Counted from the stretch's first letter, positions 24,005 to 35,380 are shown. The stretch: DNA of 64,000 nt from Branchiostoma belcheri (GCF_001625305.1 NW_017803912.1:62001-126000), one strand, 5' to 3'. Program-made: numbers and translations. Notes: a model not told the origin generated them from the sequence alone.

Positions 24005-24245
24005 AATACATTGTCAGCTTGTGGCCCATGGTTACAAAATAACTACAACCTATATGAAATATTATCATAATACATCGTCAGTTTGTATCCTATGGTTACC
24101 TACAAAAAATAATTACAACTTACATGAAATATTATCATAGCACGTCGTCAGCTTGTAGCCCATGGTTACTTCAAAAAATGACTACAACCTACACGGAATG
24201 TTATGATAATGCATCGCCATCTTGTAACCCATAGTCACCTACAAA
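24005..24245 (-). repeat. Minisatellite of about 60 bp repeating the precursor's start-codon region
   Basis: Four diverged tandem units of roughly 60 bp each contain, on the minus strand, a version of GTAACCATGGGCTACAAGC. That is the sequence around the start codon of the Cys-rich/EF-hand gene 1.2 kb downstream. The intervening part (tacaacctacatgaaat) is not in the gene. Two units keep ATGGGC; the others are altered. Confidence 0.7.
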
Positions 24246-24562
24246 AAAAAAACTTCACAAGAGGAAATATATAGGACTATTGACAAAAAATCGGGAATAC
24301 TTTAAACGTGCTATGTAGTTTCCAGGTGTATCTTTTCGCTTACAATGCAAAAGAGACGTCACGATAACAATCTTGAAACTAAAACTTTTCAAGAATGCAA
24401 GGGCAAACGTCATTCATAGTGTAAAGTGGTGTGGCTCTAAATTTGTAAATAGCAAGAGCGTAGAAGAAGCTTGCAACGGCAAGATTGATAAATTTTACAG
24501 TAGTTTTCGTTCTGTTCACGTGACAAAACTCTTCTCCCAGCGCTGCACCAGTACATCGCAGC

Positions 24563-25008
24563 GTACGTAATTTCATTTCATTTCATTTTTATTTATTTAT
24601 ACAGGTTAGCATATCGCCATGTTGGCGCTTTTCAAAGCTCCCTGTGTCATACATAACATAATAAAAGGTAACTTAAGTACAATCAAAAGGTAGTTGTGAT
24701 AAAAGAAACAAAAACAGACTAAAAAAAGTAGAGAAAACATACTAAATAAATATGACAAATGATATAAATGATAATGAAACTGAATTTGCATAATATTTAT
24801 CAATGTCTAAAAGCAAAATTAAACAAATAAATCATATTAACTGTTGAGTAAAGAAAATATAGTCTTGAAGACACAGAGAGTTCTTGCATTTCTGACATGA
24901 GGAGGAAGTGAGTTCCAGAGGACTGCACCGGAAAAAGAAAGCGATCTCGGAAAAAGAAAGCGATCTCAAAGACGTAATTGTCTTAAGTTATTTGATGAAA
25001 GCTACAAC
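24563..25008 (-). mobile_element. LINE 3' end with (ATGAA)n tail
   Basis: The minus strand encodes RSLSFSGAVLWNSLPPHVR, a typical L2/CR1 C-terminus. A 3' UTR and an ATGAA repeat tail follow at 24571-24590. The 3' UTR matches 50190-50447. Confidence 0.7.
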
Positions 25009-25025
25009 CTCAGGCTAGATGCTAA

Positions 25026-25290
25026 TGAGGGTTCGTGTGGCGTAAATGGTATCATGTTCGGCTCAGGACCAAAAGGTTGTCGTTTCGAATCCTACCAAGT
25101 CACCGATCTTTTGCCCTTGCGAAAGGCACTTTACACGGTCAACTTTCCGCACTTCACTCAGGTGTAAATGAGTACCTAGCTTCGGTTAGGGACGTCCCTC
25201 GGGCGTTTAATGGAGGTCCTGTGTTTGGGGAGAGCCACCCAACCCACCACACGTATCGAAAAGAATAGGGGACCTTCCCGGTGTGAGTGG
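25026..25290 (+). mobile_element. tRNA-derived SINE, diverged
   Basis: GTGTGGCGTAAATGGTA and B-box-like TTTCGAATCC, then CACCGATCTTTTGCCC. Confidence 0.6.
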
Positions 25291-25439
25291 CTTAAACCTT
25301 ACAGTCTGGTCTTGCGCCACTTGTACGTACATGTACAAAACTAGTGTGTTACACCTAAAGGCGGTTATGCGAAACAAACAAACAAACAAAAAACAAATCT
25401 TCGCGAGCTGTACGGAAATTCTTCCGCACGAATAAAGCT

Positions 25440-25830
25440 AGTTGCAACATGAAACAATGTATAGAAAGAGTAGAGACAGACAGTACAAGGTAACAATGAA
25501 CAAGTGACTATTCCAAGAACTGGTACGGAATACAATCTTTCTTGGGTTTGAGTTTTTTCTTTGGATTCGGTGGCAGTTAAAGTTTCCAATTTTTTCTGCA
25601 ATGTCAATGAGTGGGTTTACTAAGGTTAACAGGGATGTGTTTTTCATTTTGTCAGTAACATTTTAGAAATTATGATGAAGTTGGTGGCTTGTTTGAAAAG
25701 CTCTTTTTGTTGAAGGGGCAGTTGAAGACAAAATATATTTCGTCTTCCATCGCTTCTGACATATGCAAGTGTATGATTCCTTGTACAACTGTAATTGTAT
25801 GTATTTCTTTCCTTGGCTAACCCTTGACAA
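25440..25830 (-). mobile_element. LINE 3' end fragment, same family
   Basis: The minus strand contains GRRNIFCLQLPLQQKELF and nearby EDEIYFVFNC, a decayed copy of the zinc-knuckle C-terminus. Confidence 0.5.
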
Positions 25831-25843
25831 TAGCTACAAGTAT

Positions 25844-26098
25844 GGGGTGGGGTCGTGTGGCGTAGCGGCAGCGTTCTCGACTCGGAACCAGAGGCCCAGG
25901 GTTCGAGTCCTGACATGCCACCGATCTTGTGCCCTTGGGAAAGGCACTTTACACGACTTTCCTCACTTCGCTCAGGTGTAAATGAGTATTGTACTGTCCC
26001 TGTGTTGGTGGCGGCATTAATATTAGTTGAAAAAAAAAACTTGAGTGTGCCGTCACCACGTCTTGTGATTACATGTTTCGGAATATAAAAATAAAGCT
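25844..26098 (+). mobile_element. tRNA-derived SINE
   Basis: GGGGTCGTGTGGCGTAGCGG, GGTTCGAGTCC, then the CACCGATCTTGTGCCC body. Confidence 0.75.
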
Positions 26099-26204
26099 AC
26101 AAGTACGCTAGTTGGATAGCTCTGGCTCTGGCTCTTGAACAAATAAAGGAAGAAAGAAAGAAAAAGAAAGAAAGAAAGAAAGAAAGAAAGATTGTGTAGT
26201 AATA

Positions 26205-26350
26205 GTGAAAAGTTTGAAAAGTTTATTGCAAATTCGTGCCCGGAGGCTAATTGCAAATTACAAAACATAAAAGAACAATAAAATAGAGTATAAAATAACT
26301 AAAGTCTACATGATAAAGGTAGCTGTCTAGAACTATAACTTTGTCTAAAA
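26205..26350 (-). mobile_element. LINE 3' tail fragment, same family
   Basis: It contains GAAAAGTTTATTGCAAATTC and GCCCGGAGGCTAATTGC, matching the tail at 57010-57060 in reverse. Confidence 0.55.
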
Positions 26351-26688
26351 CTATGTCTGAAGGGTAAAAGTACTCACCTCAATTAACAACAATGCGACGA
26401 AGAAATGGAGAAGAACCTGCGAAGAACAAACAGACCAAGACCTGCCAACTAGTCGAGTTGATCTTTGCACAATGGATGCAGCACAGGACAAAACCCGCTA
26501 TATGTAATACAAATGGAGAAACATAATATGTAGTCTATCACGAGGTATTACCATGATGAGGAAGGAAGTACGAGTGTTTGTGGGATTTTTGATAAGAAAT
26601 ACTTGCTGACTGTCGTTTCCCTTTTTTCCTGCTAATATTGCAGACGAGTGCAACATTAGACTTATCAGTGATTTTGGGGCTTCCTTTT

Positions 26689-27237
26689 AAAGGCATCCAA
26701 TGTAATTTTAGGGTGGCAAAACTTGAAACACTCTGAATACGGCAATCTGTATGATATTGATACATACTGTTACCCTCCAAGCAGAGGTTGTGGGGGAATG
26801 ATTGTGAACTTTTTATCTATGGCCTCTTTTTGTCGGCCCGTCGGTGGCCGGCGACCTTCTCTGGCTAATGGATACTGCCTGGCCAATTTGACACTGTCTT
26901 TTTGCCACCGAGAGGGATCTGCTTGGAGATTAACATACTGTCCCACATTAGCACATATGTATCATTGTTTCATAAATTGGACATTTTTTAAATGTCCAAA
27001 ACTGCAGAAACAAGCCCCAAGATTAGTCCTTTATAATTATTTTCTGGGTGGTACCCTAAAAATCAGCTTCCAATATAATGGTGCTTCCAATAACCATTTT
27101 TCTGCATTTTCGTTTCATGAATGTCAATATACATTGGGATAGTGAACTTGTTTCAACTCAGTAGGTAGATAAAGACTGGAATTTTGACTTTGAAAAATCT
27201 GGTTTCCAAGCCTTGAAAACTGCATTGGATGCCTTTA
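26689..27237. mobile_element. MITE with TTTAAAGGCATCCAATG ends, carrying a nested foldback
   Basis: Both ends clear (TTTTAAAGGCATCCAATGTA and GCATTGGATGCCTTTAAA). A second element (about 26773-26937, CTCCAAGCAGA ends) sits inside. Confidence 0.65.
26773..26937. mobile_element. Foldback MITE with CTCCAAGCAGA ends, nested
   Basis: Ends CTCCAAGCAGAGGTT and GGATCTGCTTGGAG; shares TGGCCAATTTGACACTGTC with 7985-8192 and 9258-9423. Confidence 0.6.
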
Positions 27238-27239
27238 AA

Positions 27240-27620
27240 CCCCTGTCACACCTTCATGAGTTTGACCTCCGGAACCGGCGCTAGCTGAACTCTCGCCAAC
27301 CATGGTTAGAAGTCAGCTGGCATTTGGGGAATCCGGCTACGGTTCGGCTACGTTCCAGCCGAATGTTTCAAAATGTTTAAAACATTCACTGTTTTTCTAG
27401 AGTGTTGGCCTGTTTGGCTGGTGTACAGGAGTGGGTCAGCAGTGTTCGGGGGGTCGAATTTGGCTAGGAATGTGCCCAACCTACAGAAGAATCACTCCTG
27501 ATTCTCTGTTACAGTGCAAAATGCTTCCAGAACGTGTGCCGATCCCCTCGAATTACAGAGAAACACTAGCCGACCACCAACTGAACAATACCCGACCACC
27601 AGCCGACCGTCCTCAGGGCA
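27240..27620. repeat. Dispersed repeat of the CTGTCACAC family
   Basis: Begins CCCCTGTCACACCTTCATG; the interior GGCTACGGTTCGGCTACG resembles the copy at 45880. Confidence 0.45.
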
Positions 27621-27849
27621 TTTTTTTTTCCAAAATAAGTTTTGGTTGCAACATACAACGATTTTATCAGGTGTGTTAACTAGAGATTATATGTGAATAC
27701 CAATACACTTTCCAACCTTATTGGTTTTCTTTCTGTCTGAATTTTAGCAGACAATGTACTCTGTGTTGTCCCTCTGTTGTTCCATGGTTGTTCCACCGGT
27801 ACATTGATTTAGTTATGTTTTTTTTTTAGATACCTGCAATGTTTTGTTA

Positions 27850-28140
27850 AATATATGAACGAGTACATATGACTAGATTAACACTGGAAGAAGTGAACAC
27901 TTGTGGACCGGTGACCCAGCAAGGTGTATACTGAGCGGGATTCGTGATGTCACTGTGCGGGGAATCCCACTGGTCACCACCGCCCTCTGACCCTGGTAAG
28001 TCCCGTAAACACTACAGCCGCCAGGAAGAAAGGGCTTCGGACCCAGGGCCTTTGCTTGGACGTCTCGGTCTTTGTGACAAACCTCTTCCACGACCGTGCA
28101 TCGTACACACGGGAAAGAAAAGGTAAAACCAACACACGGT
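27850..28140 (+). other. GC-richer unassigned stretch upstream of the DED gene
   Basis: Contains a donor-like CCCTG/GTAAGTC at 27993 and an AAAAG/GTAAAAC at 28122 with an open frame between 27944 and 28126. It could be a 5' exon of the DED gene or of another gene, or chance. No recognisable protein. Confidence 0.25.
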
Positions 28141-29240
28141 TCCGGTTGCCGGCGTCTACTATGTGTACGTAGTCAAAACATGTATAACGACGTTCCGCTT
28201 TGTCACATATACGGCTCGTACGATATTGATCATTGTACACTCGCAAACTTTGTTCGGATTATCAAATATGTACATTTGTACTTCAAAATTCACGGATCTC
28301 GTTACGGCAAAAGCTGTCTTATAGCTGGTTATTGTCGGTGGTTGGTTCTGTCACAATCGCTGATTGAAAATTTTGCGGAACCGAAACCGTGCGACCGCAC
28401 CGGAAGCGAAACCAAAAGTTGAGCCGTGTGTTTTCTTAGCCTCCGTAGCAGGCTTCTAGAACTGGGGGTTTGGTGGTCTTCGGTTGTATTCTGATAAGCC
28501 CAGTTCTAAAAAAAACGGGGGTAATTCAACCAGGCCGGCTATGTTGTCTATATGCAATCAGAAAACAGCACATAAAAGATCCCAAAGACCCTGAAGACCC
28601 CCCAAACCCCCCAGTTTTAGGCATGCTATGGGGGCTACGTTTTCCCCTTGTACAGAATTTCAACTGTAAAACTGTATGATGAAAGACGTGACTAAACAGT
28701 CACAAACGTTATTATTTCAATGCGTCAATTTTACACCCTCTATATCTGCTTTAAAACCCAGAATAGTAGTGATATAAAGCCATTCTTTTATCATACAATG
28801 CATGGATAATAATTGAAGAGCGCCTGCATGCCTTATTTTCGTAAGGCTTAATCTGGGATTTTTAAGCCGTCGTAATCCTTAGGCTGTCACCAAAAATCAA
28901 CGTAATTCGTAATCAGTACGTAGACATTAGCTGTAACACGTAATAGGTAGTTTTCATTCAACGTAAAGCGTGAAACGCAATCCACAAAATACTCCATGAT
29001 TTAACGTAATTTGTAATCACCTCCCCTCCCCCATGCAGACCCTCATCAAACAACGGAAAGTCCCACAAGGTAATCTAATTATAGACCGGTGACACCAGTC
29101 TGAAAACAATCGGGCCCCAGAAAACGTCTGTCATTCATAAAATACAAAGTTCAAAAGAGCAAAGTTTGCCATGATGTAATGAAATGACGCACTGGCTTAA
29201 TTTCCAAGCAGATGTTTGGATTGAGGATAAACCAGAACGG
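28140..29240. other. Intergenic, no feature recognised
   Basis: Mixed composition with no exon-like pattern or repeat shared elsewhere in the window. Confidence 0.5.
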
Positions 29241-29465
29241 CCGTAACATTTGCAAAGCAAATGCATAATGTTTACCCTCGCACATGGTCTGCCCTGTTAA
29301 TTCTTACTCAAATACATTCATATATATGGGCATGGTCAGACAGGAGTCCCGCCTACTATAAAATTGCAGCATTATGTAACCCAACACCAGTTACCATGGG
29401 AACAGACGTCAACAAATCAGGTCATTGGCCAGGTCAGAGGTTAGTGTTTGGAACGGAAGAAGAGG
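29241..29465. repeat. Dispersed repeat, also at 21295-21530
   Basis: Second copy of the pair; lies 240 bp upstream of the DED gene start. Confidence 0.6.
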
Positions 29466-29529
29466 AAGAGGAAACGGTGAACAGTAAATATACGACGTAT
29501 AAACAGCAAAATGAAATTACCAATGTGAG

Positions 29530-29560
<31 letters not shown>

Positions 29561-29612
29561 TCTCTCTCCCTCTCCCTCCTCTCTCTCTCTCTCTCTCTCT
29601 CTCGCTCTCTCG
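29530..29612. repeat. (TC)n tract
   Basis: CT-dinucleotide tract 95 bp upstream of the DED gene start codon. Confidence 0.9.
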
Positions 29613-29704
29613 TTTCTTTGGCGACGTGTAGGCTCTTCGCTTCGTGAAAATTTGTTGGATGTAGAAAAACATAACAATTCTTTTCATGTATGCACCTGTA
29701 GACT

Positions 29705-29885
29705 ATGGCAGAAGGAAGAGACTCGTTCTTACCGCCTGCTGTTAGCCGGCCTTGCAGCGCCCCCTTGCGAAGGCCCCCATCATCACCTCCAGGGCTGACT
29801 ACTGGTATATCCGGTCAGGTGCGCCCTCTTTCGGTCGGGCCCAGTACTGAAGAACGATCCATGTCTTCTTCACCGAATCTTTGCG
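29705..29885 (+). CDS. DED protein exon 1 (residues 1-60)
   Basis: It begins MAEGRDSFLPP and encodes a Pro/Ser/Arg-rich stretch ending SSSPNLC. The donor GTAGGT follows in phase 1. A (TC)n tract ends about 95 bp upstream of the ATG, so the promoter or 5' UTR is probably close by. Confidence 0.75.
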
Positions 29886-32800
29886 GTAGGTTATCTAAAT
29901 ATAATAAAGTTTTACAAACATGCGACTGTATCAGTATAAAAAAAAAAAAACTTTAGCAGGGAGGGTACGGTTTCGCCTCCAAAAAGGAAAACTCTCTCTC
30001 GCCGGCAAAACTCCCTAGGTGGCAAAATCGTCCCTCTGCGGCATAACTCGCGTTGCTCACAAAAAAATAACGCCCTACAAATCTGCGAAGAAGGCTAGTA
30101 GAAAAAAAAAACATAACCTCCCCGCGTGTTAGCGAAGCTAGTTTGTTACGCCGAGGGGCGGTTATACCGGCTATACAGATACAGATGTACCGTACGTATA
30201 CGTTGCCAAAAGTTTTACGTTTTCCCAACTCTTAACTGTGCGTTCACAGCAGTAACCCACGATTCATTTGCAGCATTGGTACGTATATATTTGGCATGTC
30301 GTCTGTTAGTACGCTCGAGATGATAGATAATAGGTCATATGATATTTCATAAAACACTCCTATTTTGATAGACTTTTAGAACAGGAAATTATATATCGTT
30401 CTAATATACGTAATGCGACCGTGCGAGTAGGAGAGTCTTCGGTAGAAGGTAGAACGATAGAAGGTACGTCATTTTCTCTAATTCCAACAAAAATGCAATT
30501 ATGGCATGTGCTTTATACTATAGAAATAATTTAAAACAATAGTTGACCAGTTTGTCGATAGAACTTGTTGGAAATATTACATCGAGGAAGGGGGAGGGGG
30601 TGGTCTTACGTCATATCCGTGACCGTTACTAGGCATTATGGGAAGTGACGAACGGCTGGACAGCTGTCTGTGTATGCAATTTCAATGAGAAAATCCATCT
30701 AATACATCTACTGCCGCTTAATACGTATGTGAATATGGTAAGGCTAATAATCTATTCTTCAAATTCATTTCTTTACATTTCGGGCTTTTTTCGTTTCTAC
30801 GACATTGGTATCGTTTTAAAATATTTTTTTTTGCAACTTACAGCATATTTTTCCTCATTTTGCAACTGTTTTGTACAATTTACAGTATGGTTAAAAACCT
30901 TTTTTTGGAAAATGGACGAAAATTCATGCACGCGCAGATGTCATCCATATAATCAAATCAACATGGCCTAAAATTGTATCAAGGTGTTTTTTGTCGGCAC
31001 GATACACCTTTGTCCAACTTCACGGAATTCTGTGTCCAATGTTTTTTTAACACAGGATCGTCTGGCTACAGTTCGGAATCATCCCTGCCCGCTTGGTCTA
31101 CCAGCCCAAAATGTGCTTTCCCCGCCCAACAGCCGACACTCCTCCCTGACACCCGTCCTAAAGCGACCCCTAGCGGTAACCGGGCTACTTACAAGATCAG
31201 CCAGCGGCCTGAAATTAACCACTTTAAACGCCTGTTGGAGAAGTTGGCAGACCGGCTCAGCCCTGATGAGGTGGATCGACTGAAACGGCAGTGCGGCGTC
31301 CCAGCCGGTTTGACGATTGCTTCTACTTCAATTGGGTCAAACTGTCTTAATTTTATAGATGACATCCGCCGAAGACCCCCAAACTAGTGCGCGCGGGCGA
31401 ATAAAAAAAAAAAAAATTCGGCCACAGGACCACAGGAATACAAAGCTGGTATTGCGAATTTGCGACAAGTCGGCACATGTTGGCCTATTGGGAAATTATT
31501 AATCGGCACTGTGCGTAAATTGTATGTACGTTCTAGCTTGAGTCGTGGAGCTTCGGTAGCCTGGGTGTCATCCTCCTTGGGTGTCATCCTACCGCCTGCT
31601 CCCTATTGTCGCTAGCTACCATGGACTACGGAGGCTGGCACCCAGGCTAGAACCTCGGAGGACGTGGCATGTTTTTAGGCGAAAATCAATGCTCGCGTGG
31701 GTGTCATCCATAAAAATTAAATCACCGTGGCCTTACGGTAGTCCGATGCGAAGCATCGTGCACAAAGATGAGTCGGAAATGTTGAAATAGACAGATAGAT
31801 GGATGGATAGATGGATAAATGGATGGATGGATAGATAGATAAATAGATAGATAGATAGATAGACAGGCAGACAGACAGACAGACATAGATAGATAGATAG
31901 ATAGATAGGTAGATAGATACATAGATAGATAGAAGATAGATAAAAAGAGAAAATAACATTAGGTCAGAGATATAGATTGATAGATAAATAGATAGATAGA
32001 TACATACATAAATAGAAAAACAGATAGATACATAGATAGAGAGATAGATAAATATAGATAGATACATACATAGATAGATACATACATAGATACATGCATA
32101 CATAGATACATAGATAGATAGAGAGATAACATTAGGTAGAGAGATTGATAGATAGATAGATACTGTACATAGATAAAAATTAACGTATGTTATTAAATGT
32201 TTATAAACACACATCAAAACTGTATCCGCCTTCCCTCCGTGCCACAGGTACGGCTGAGAGAATGAGAACCAACCGTGACTTCATGCAGTGGCTGATCAAC
32301 ACCGACAAGATAAAAGAAGACGACCTGAGTCACCTGGGCATTCTCCTGCACTATGTGAAGAGGCCTGACCTGGTGGAGAAAATCCGTAGGTGAGTCGTGA
32401 TACATATGGAACTAGAGTTCCACGATCTCATACCTTCACCAAATGATGTTACCCCTGGGCCTTGACGAATGTTGACGATTCGCATCAATTATGCAAAGTA
32501 GGCATTCATTTGCATAAACACTTTGCCAATGTTCTTCTTCACAATTACACATGCCACATGTTTAAATAATCATATCATGAAGGTAGCAGATTTATAGCAT
32601 TTCCTCATTAATCATTCTAATTACCTGCTGACTTGCATAACTTTCATTTTAATATGTCAAGCATCCTTTAAGGTAACATTACTCACATACCAAAATCATG
32701 ATGATCCGTCAATCGGTTCTTGAGTTATCCTCCTTTGAATTTTTTTCAACAAATGCGTCTGCAGTTCCAGAACAAGCCGCTAGAATGAACGGAATGAAGT

Positions 32801-34580
32801 GGGAACCTGTGAGTCAAAAGGGCAATCACATTCAATATTTGCTTTTCTAAATGTTCATTTGTGTTTTTATTTCAACACAGTCCGGACGATGGATAGACTT
32901 GGAAAAGGTTACAAACTTAAACTAAAACCAATTTCCTTTGCTTAGGAGTGAATGAATGCATGAATGAATGAATGAATGAATGAAGACCTTATGTTCAAAT
33001 ACTGTAAAATGTCTCCACTCTGAGGCACTCTTACCCACTAACTAACTCACTCAGTCAGTCAGTCAGTCAGTCAGTCACTCACTCACTCACTCACTCACTC
33101 ACTCACTCACTCACTCACTCACTCACTCACTCACTCTCTCCCATAGTTTAGTCAGCCGTTGGGGCAGCATGATGTTTGGCAAAGGTTTTTTCACCGCTGA
33201 TGATCTGCTGCCAGTCTTGCCATCTGGTTGGCTGTTTGACCGTCCAATCCCATGGAATCCTGCCAATTCGTACTTTTTTGTTGTGTCAATAAAGAATCTC
33301 TGTGTATTTATCAGTCTGTTTCCATACTTATTAGTTGTAAACTGATACAGATCCAAAACTACATTTTTCTATTGAGGTAGGAAAGGTCTTCTCATAATGG
33401 CTGTTTATTCTTTTCTATGGAACAACTTGAAGGTATGAAGAGGACCATGGTGTTGCCATTGACCGCAGGATTCCGCCCATTCAGTCAAGTTCCTCGGATG
33501 GCACGGAACCAGAGGAAAGGACCCGTCAAACCTATGTCCATGACATGGCAGAGAGGCTTGAGCAGCTGCGAGACAGGTACATTGAAGTTTACATACTTTG
33601 AACAAATTCTAGGCTCTGGCCTGGGTGTCTTCCTTCGTTGTCCATGGTAGCTAGGTGTCTTAGCGATCTCGCCCCCCCAGTGATTTCGCCCTCCGCTGGG
33701 GCGAAATCCTTAGCGATTTTGTCCTCCTCGGGTCGAAGTCTCTAGCGATTTCGCCCTCCCCGCAAGTGATTTGGTACCCCCACCTCGACCCCTTCAGCGA
33801 TTTCGCCCCGCACCAAAAAAATTAGATGCCTGCAGATTGGATCGTCGATGGCCGGTTACCTTCTCTCGCCAATTAATACCCTTTTTAGGCCGATTTCTAC
33901 GATTTGTTCAGCCTGCAAAAGAAATCTGATGGAGACTAACGTGGCATATGTCATATACATCATGCTCTGTGAAGCCTCACAATGCAAATAATGTTTTGGC
34001 AATGTTCGGGCCTAAAACCCGCTGTATCTCAGATCTTAGCCTTGGTGCCATTCCACGAAGCTTGGTGCCATTCCACGAACCGCCGGTTCCCGATTGTCGC
34101 TGGCTACTGGTCATGGTACGCACAACAAGGAACCGGCGGTAACTACGGAGGATGGCACCCAGCCTACTCTGCTCTGATATTTTAGGCTGATGTTAGTCAC
34201 TTATTACCTACAGGATTGAGCGACGTAAAAAGGAAGGCCCTCAGGGGAAACAGCGCACAGCTATGACCATCGTCACCGTTGGTCTGGCGCTTCTGATTCT
34301 GGTCTGGCCCCTGTTCTGGCTCGACGACATGCCAGGGATCCGCGGCAAGCTGATCAGCACGGTCGGAATGGGCCAAACTACCGTCGACGTCATCAACAAG
34401 TACGGACCAACCATCACCGTCCTGGGAGAGACCATCTTTGGTCTCGCGCTGATGTTCACTATCTGCTGGCTCCGCCAGGAGGCGCTGTTCCGGCGGCTGC
34501 GGGAGGACCTGCTGGCCGACCTGGACCTCCTCATGCAGCCCGCCAAAAAGATTGTCAAGAAGAGGGTGGCCCAAGTTTGA
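29705..34580 (+). CDS. Death-effector-domain protein with C-terminal two-helix membrane anchor, 361 residues
   Basis: Five exons: 29705-29885, 31056-31307, 32248-32389, 33433-33576 and 34214-34580. Phases agree at every junction. The first ~110 residues are Pro/Ser-rich and probably disordered. Residues about 113-191 form a death effector domain: a helix FKRLLEKLADRLSPDEVDRL, then NRDFMQWL, DDLSHLGILL and the KRPDL motif that matches the RxDL signature of DED folds. It resembles DEDD (RNGRDFL...RHDLL) more than caspase-8. A charged linker (193-255) with a short possible coiled coil follows. Then come two hydrophobic helices, about 256-276 and 304-326, and a basic tail ending KKRVAQV. The inferred topology is a cytosolic DED and tail with a membrane hairpin. 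No caspase or other enzymatic domain is seen. A DED joined to a membrane hairpin is not an architecture I recognise, so no symbol is given. The exon 2 donor (GTTTGA) is weak but is the only one that keeps frame. Confidence 0.85.
30128..30190 (+). mobile_element. Short L2/CR1-type LINE tail fragment
   Basis: It matches the last ~60 bp of the same LINE family (GTTATACCGGCTATACAGAT). Lies in intron 1 of the DED gene. Confidence 0.5.
30745..30968. mobile_element. PIF/Harbinger-type MITE, family III, partial
   Basis: Right half ending GATGTCATCCATATAATC and AACATGGCC; in DED gene intron 1. Confidence 0.65.
31056..31307 (+). CDS. DED protein exon 2 (residues 61-144), first half of the DED
   Basis: The acceptor AACACAG joins in phase 1 to give G-SSGYSSESS. 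The second half encodes helices 1-2 of the death effector domain (FKRLLEKL, SPDEVDRLKRQC). The donor GTTTGA is followed after 26 bp by a Harbinger-type MITE. Confidence 0.82.
31335..31732. mobile_element. PIF/Harbinger-type MITE, family II, in DED gene intron 2
   Basis: The left end is degraded; the core GATGACATCC and right end ATCACCGTGGCC are present. It starts 28 bp after exon 2 of the DED gene. Confidence 0.68.
31778..32172. repeat. (GATA)n microsatellite in DED gene intron 2
   Basis: GATA/GACA/CATA units for about 400 bp, ending 75 bp before exon 3. Confidence 0.92.
32248..32389 (+). CDS. DED protein exon 3 (residues 145-191), second half of the DED
   Basis: It encodes NRDFMQWLINTDK, DDLSHLGILLHYV and KRPDLVEKIR. 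Acceptor GCCACAG, consensus donor AG/GTGAGT, phase 2. Only phase 1 entry is open, which fixes the join to exon 2. Confidence 0.88.
32412..32815 (-). repeat. Dispersed repeat, reverse partial copy in DED gene intron 3
   Basis: Starts AGAGTTCCACGATCTCATAC and includes TCAATCGGTTCTTGAGTTAT. Confidence 0.55.
32950..33142. repeat. (GAAT)n and (CTCA)n microsatellites in DED gene intron 3
   Basis: A short TGAA run, then AGTC and CTCA runs. Confidence 0.9.
33433..33576 (+). CDS. DED protein exon 4 (residues 192-239), linker
   Basis: It encodes YEEDHGVAIDRRIPPIQ, then an acidic/polar stretch and MAERLEQLRDR, a possible short coiled coil. Phase 2 at both ends. The acceptor (CTTGAAG) has a modest pyrimidine tract, so this is the least certain acceptor. 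Confidence 0.75.
33655..33810. repeat. Short tandem GC-rich repeat
   Basis: AGCGATTTCGCCCTCC and variants recur about six times in a DED gene intron. Confidence 0.6.
34028..34165. repeat. Foldback sequence in a DED gene intron
   Basis: A 19-bp direct duplication (TTGGTGCCATTCCACGAA) and an inverted pair AACCGCCGGTTCC / GGAACCGGCGGTT resemble the interior of family II MITEs. Confidence 0.5.
34214..34580 (+). CDS. DED protein exon 5 (residues 240-361), membrane hairpin and stop
   Basis: It encodes RRKKEGPQGKQRTAM, a hydrophobic helix (TIVTVGLALLILVWPLFWL), a short loop, a second helix (LGETIFGLALMFTICWL) and an amphipathic basic tail. TGA stop at 34578-34580. GC-rich codon use sets the exon apart from the AT-rich introns. 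Confidence 0.88.
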
Positions 34581-35380
34581 AATTTCCCGCGGTTAAACTC
34601 ATAATTTTCTTTCTCTGTCACTTCTACCATGTTTTGTGGAGGAAAGATATGATTCTAAACAAACATCTGATAGCGCTTGGAAAGGTTTATATATCGACAA
34701 GAGAACACATGTCACGTCTTGTCTGAGGTTCAAGAAAGCTGGAGCGTGGTCCCGTCCTTGGTGCTGATCACGTCACCCAATCAGAGAACAGGGTGCACTT
34801 TTGAAATCGGTCAGTAGAGGACGCTGCTGCACAGTGCTGCTCACGGCATGGCATGGAGGAAAACTTAAATTAGATTTGCTACAGTTCTTCTGGAATGAGC
34901 GTCATTTCCCCTGTTTTGTAATTCTTTATGAATTTTTATGTTGTTCTAATCAGAATGCCAAAATATTTCTATCTGTAACATTATCTTTATTTCTGGCCGG
35001 TCATTGGGCTAGGAAGAAAGCAATTCACACACCCCTTACAAAATACAAGGTGCTTTATTCTAGGCCTTTCAATTGATGAGATCACGCAGACCTTAGCAAG
35101 ACATTGAGGTTCAAGTTACATGATTGAATTCCTCACAAATCATTAACATATTCCGCCTACACATATGAACGGAAATTGTTTCATTGTTTTTCAATGTGCT
35201 CCTTCATGCGTCCTTTTAATTGAGGGCTACCTGAATATTCATATCGTTAACTGCTTATCGTTTCAGGGTTGTACCAATTTCAAGTTGCGTTTTTAGATTA
35301 TATCGTGGCAAATTTGTCTGAGAAAAGTAATTATCATTTGATGAAATATTGACAATAAATTATTTGAATGCCTCCTGCTT
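34581..35380 (+). other. Probable 3' UTR and flank of the DED gene
   Basis: No further coding exon is visible. An AATAAA at 35352-35357 could be the poly(A) signal, giving a 3' UTR of roughly 780 bp. A broken LINE begins immediately afterwards. Confidence 0.35.

Noticed and set aside
31717-32217. 166-residue Tyr/Ile/Ser-rich open frame
   Set aside because: Translation of a (GATA)n microsatellite in a DED gene intron.
34197-34630. Minus-strand open frames of 125-129 residues
   Set aside because: Antisense shadows of the GC-rich last exon of the DED gene.
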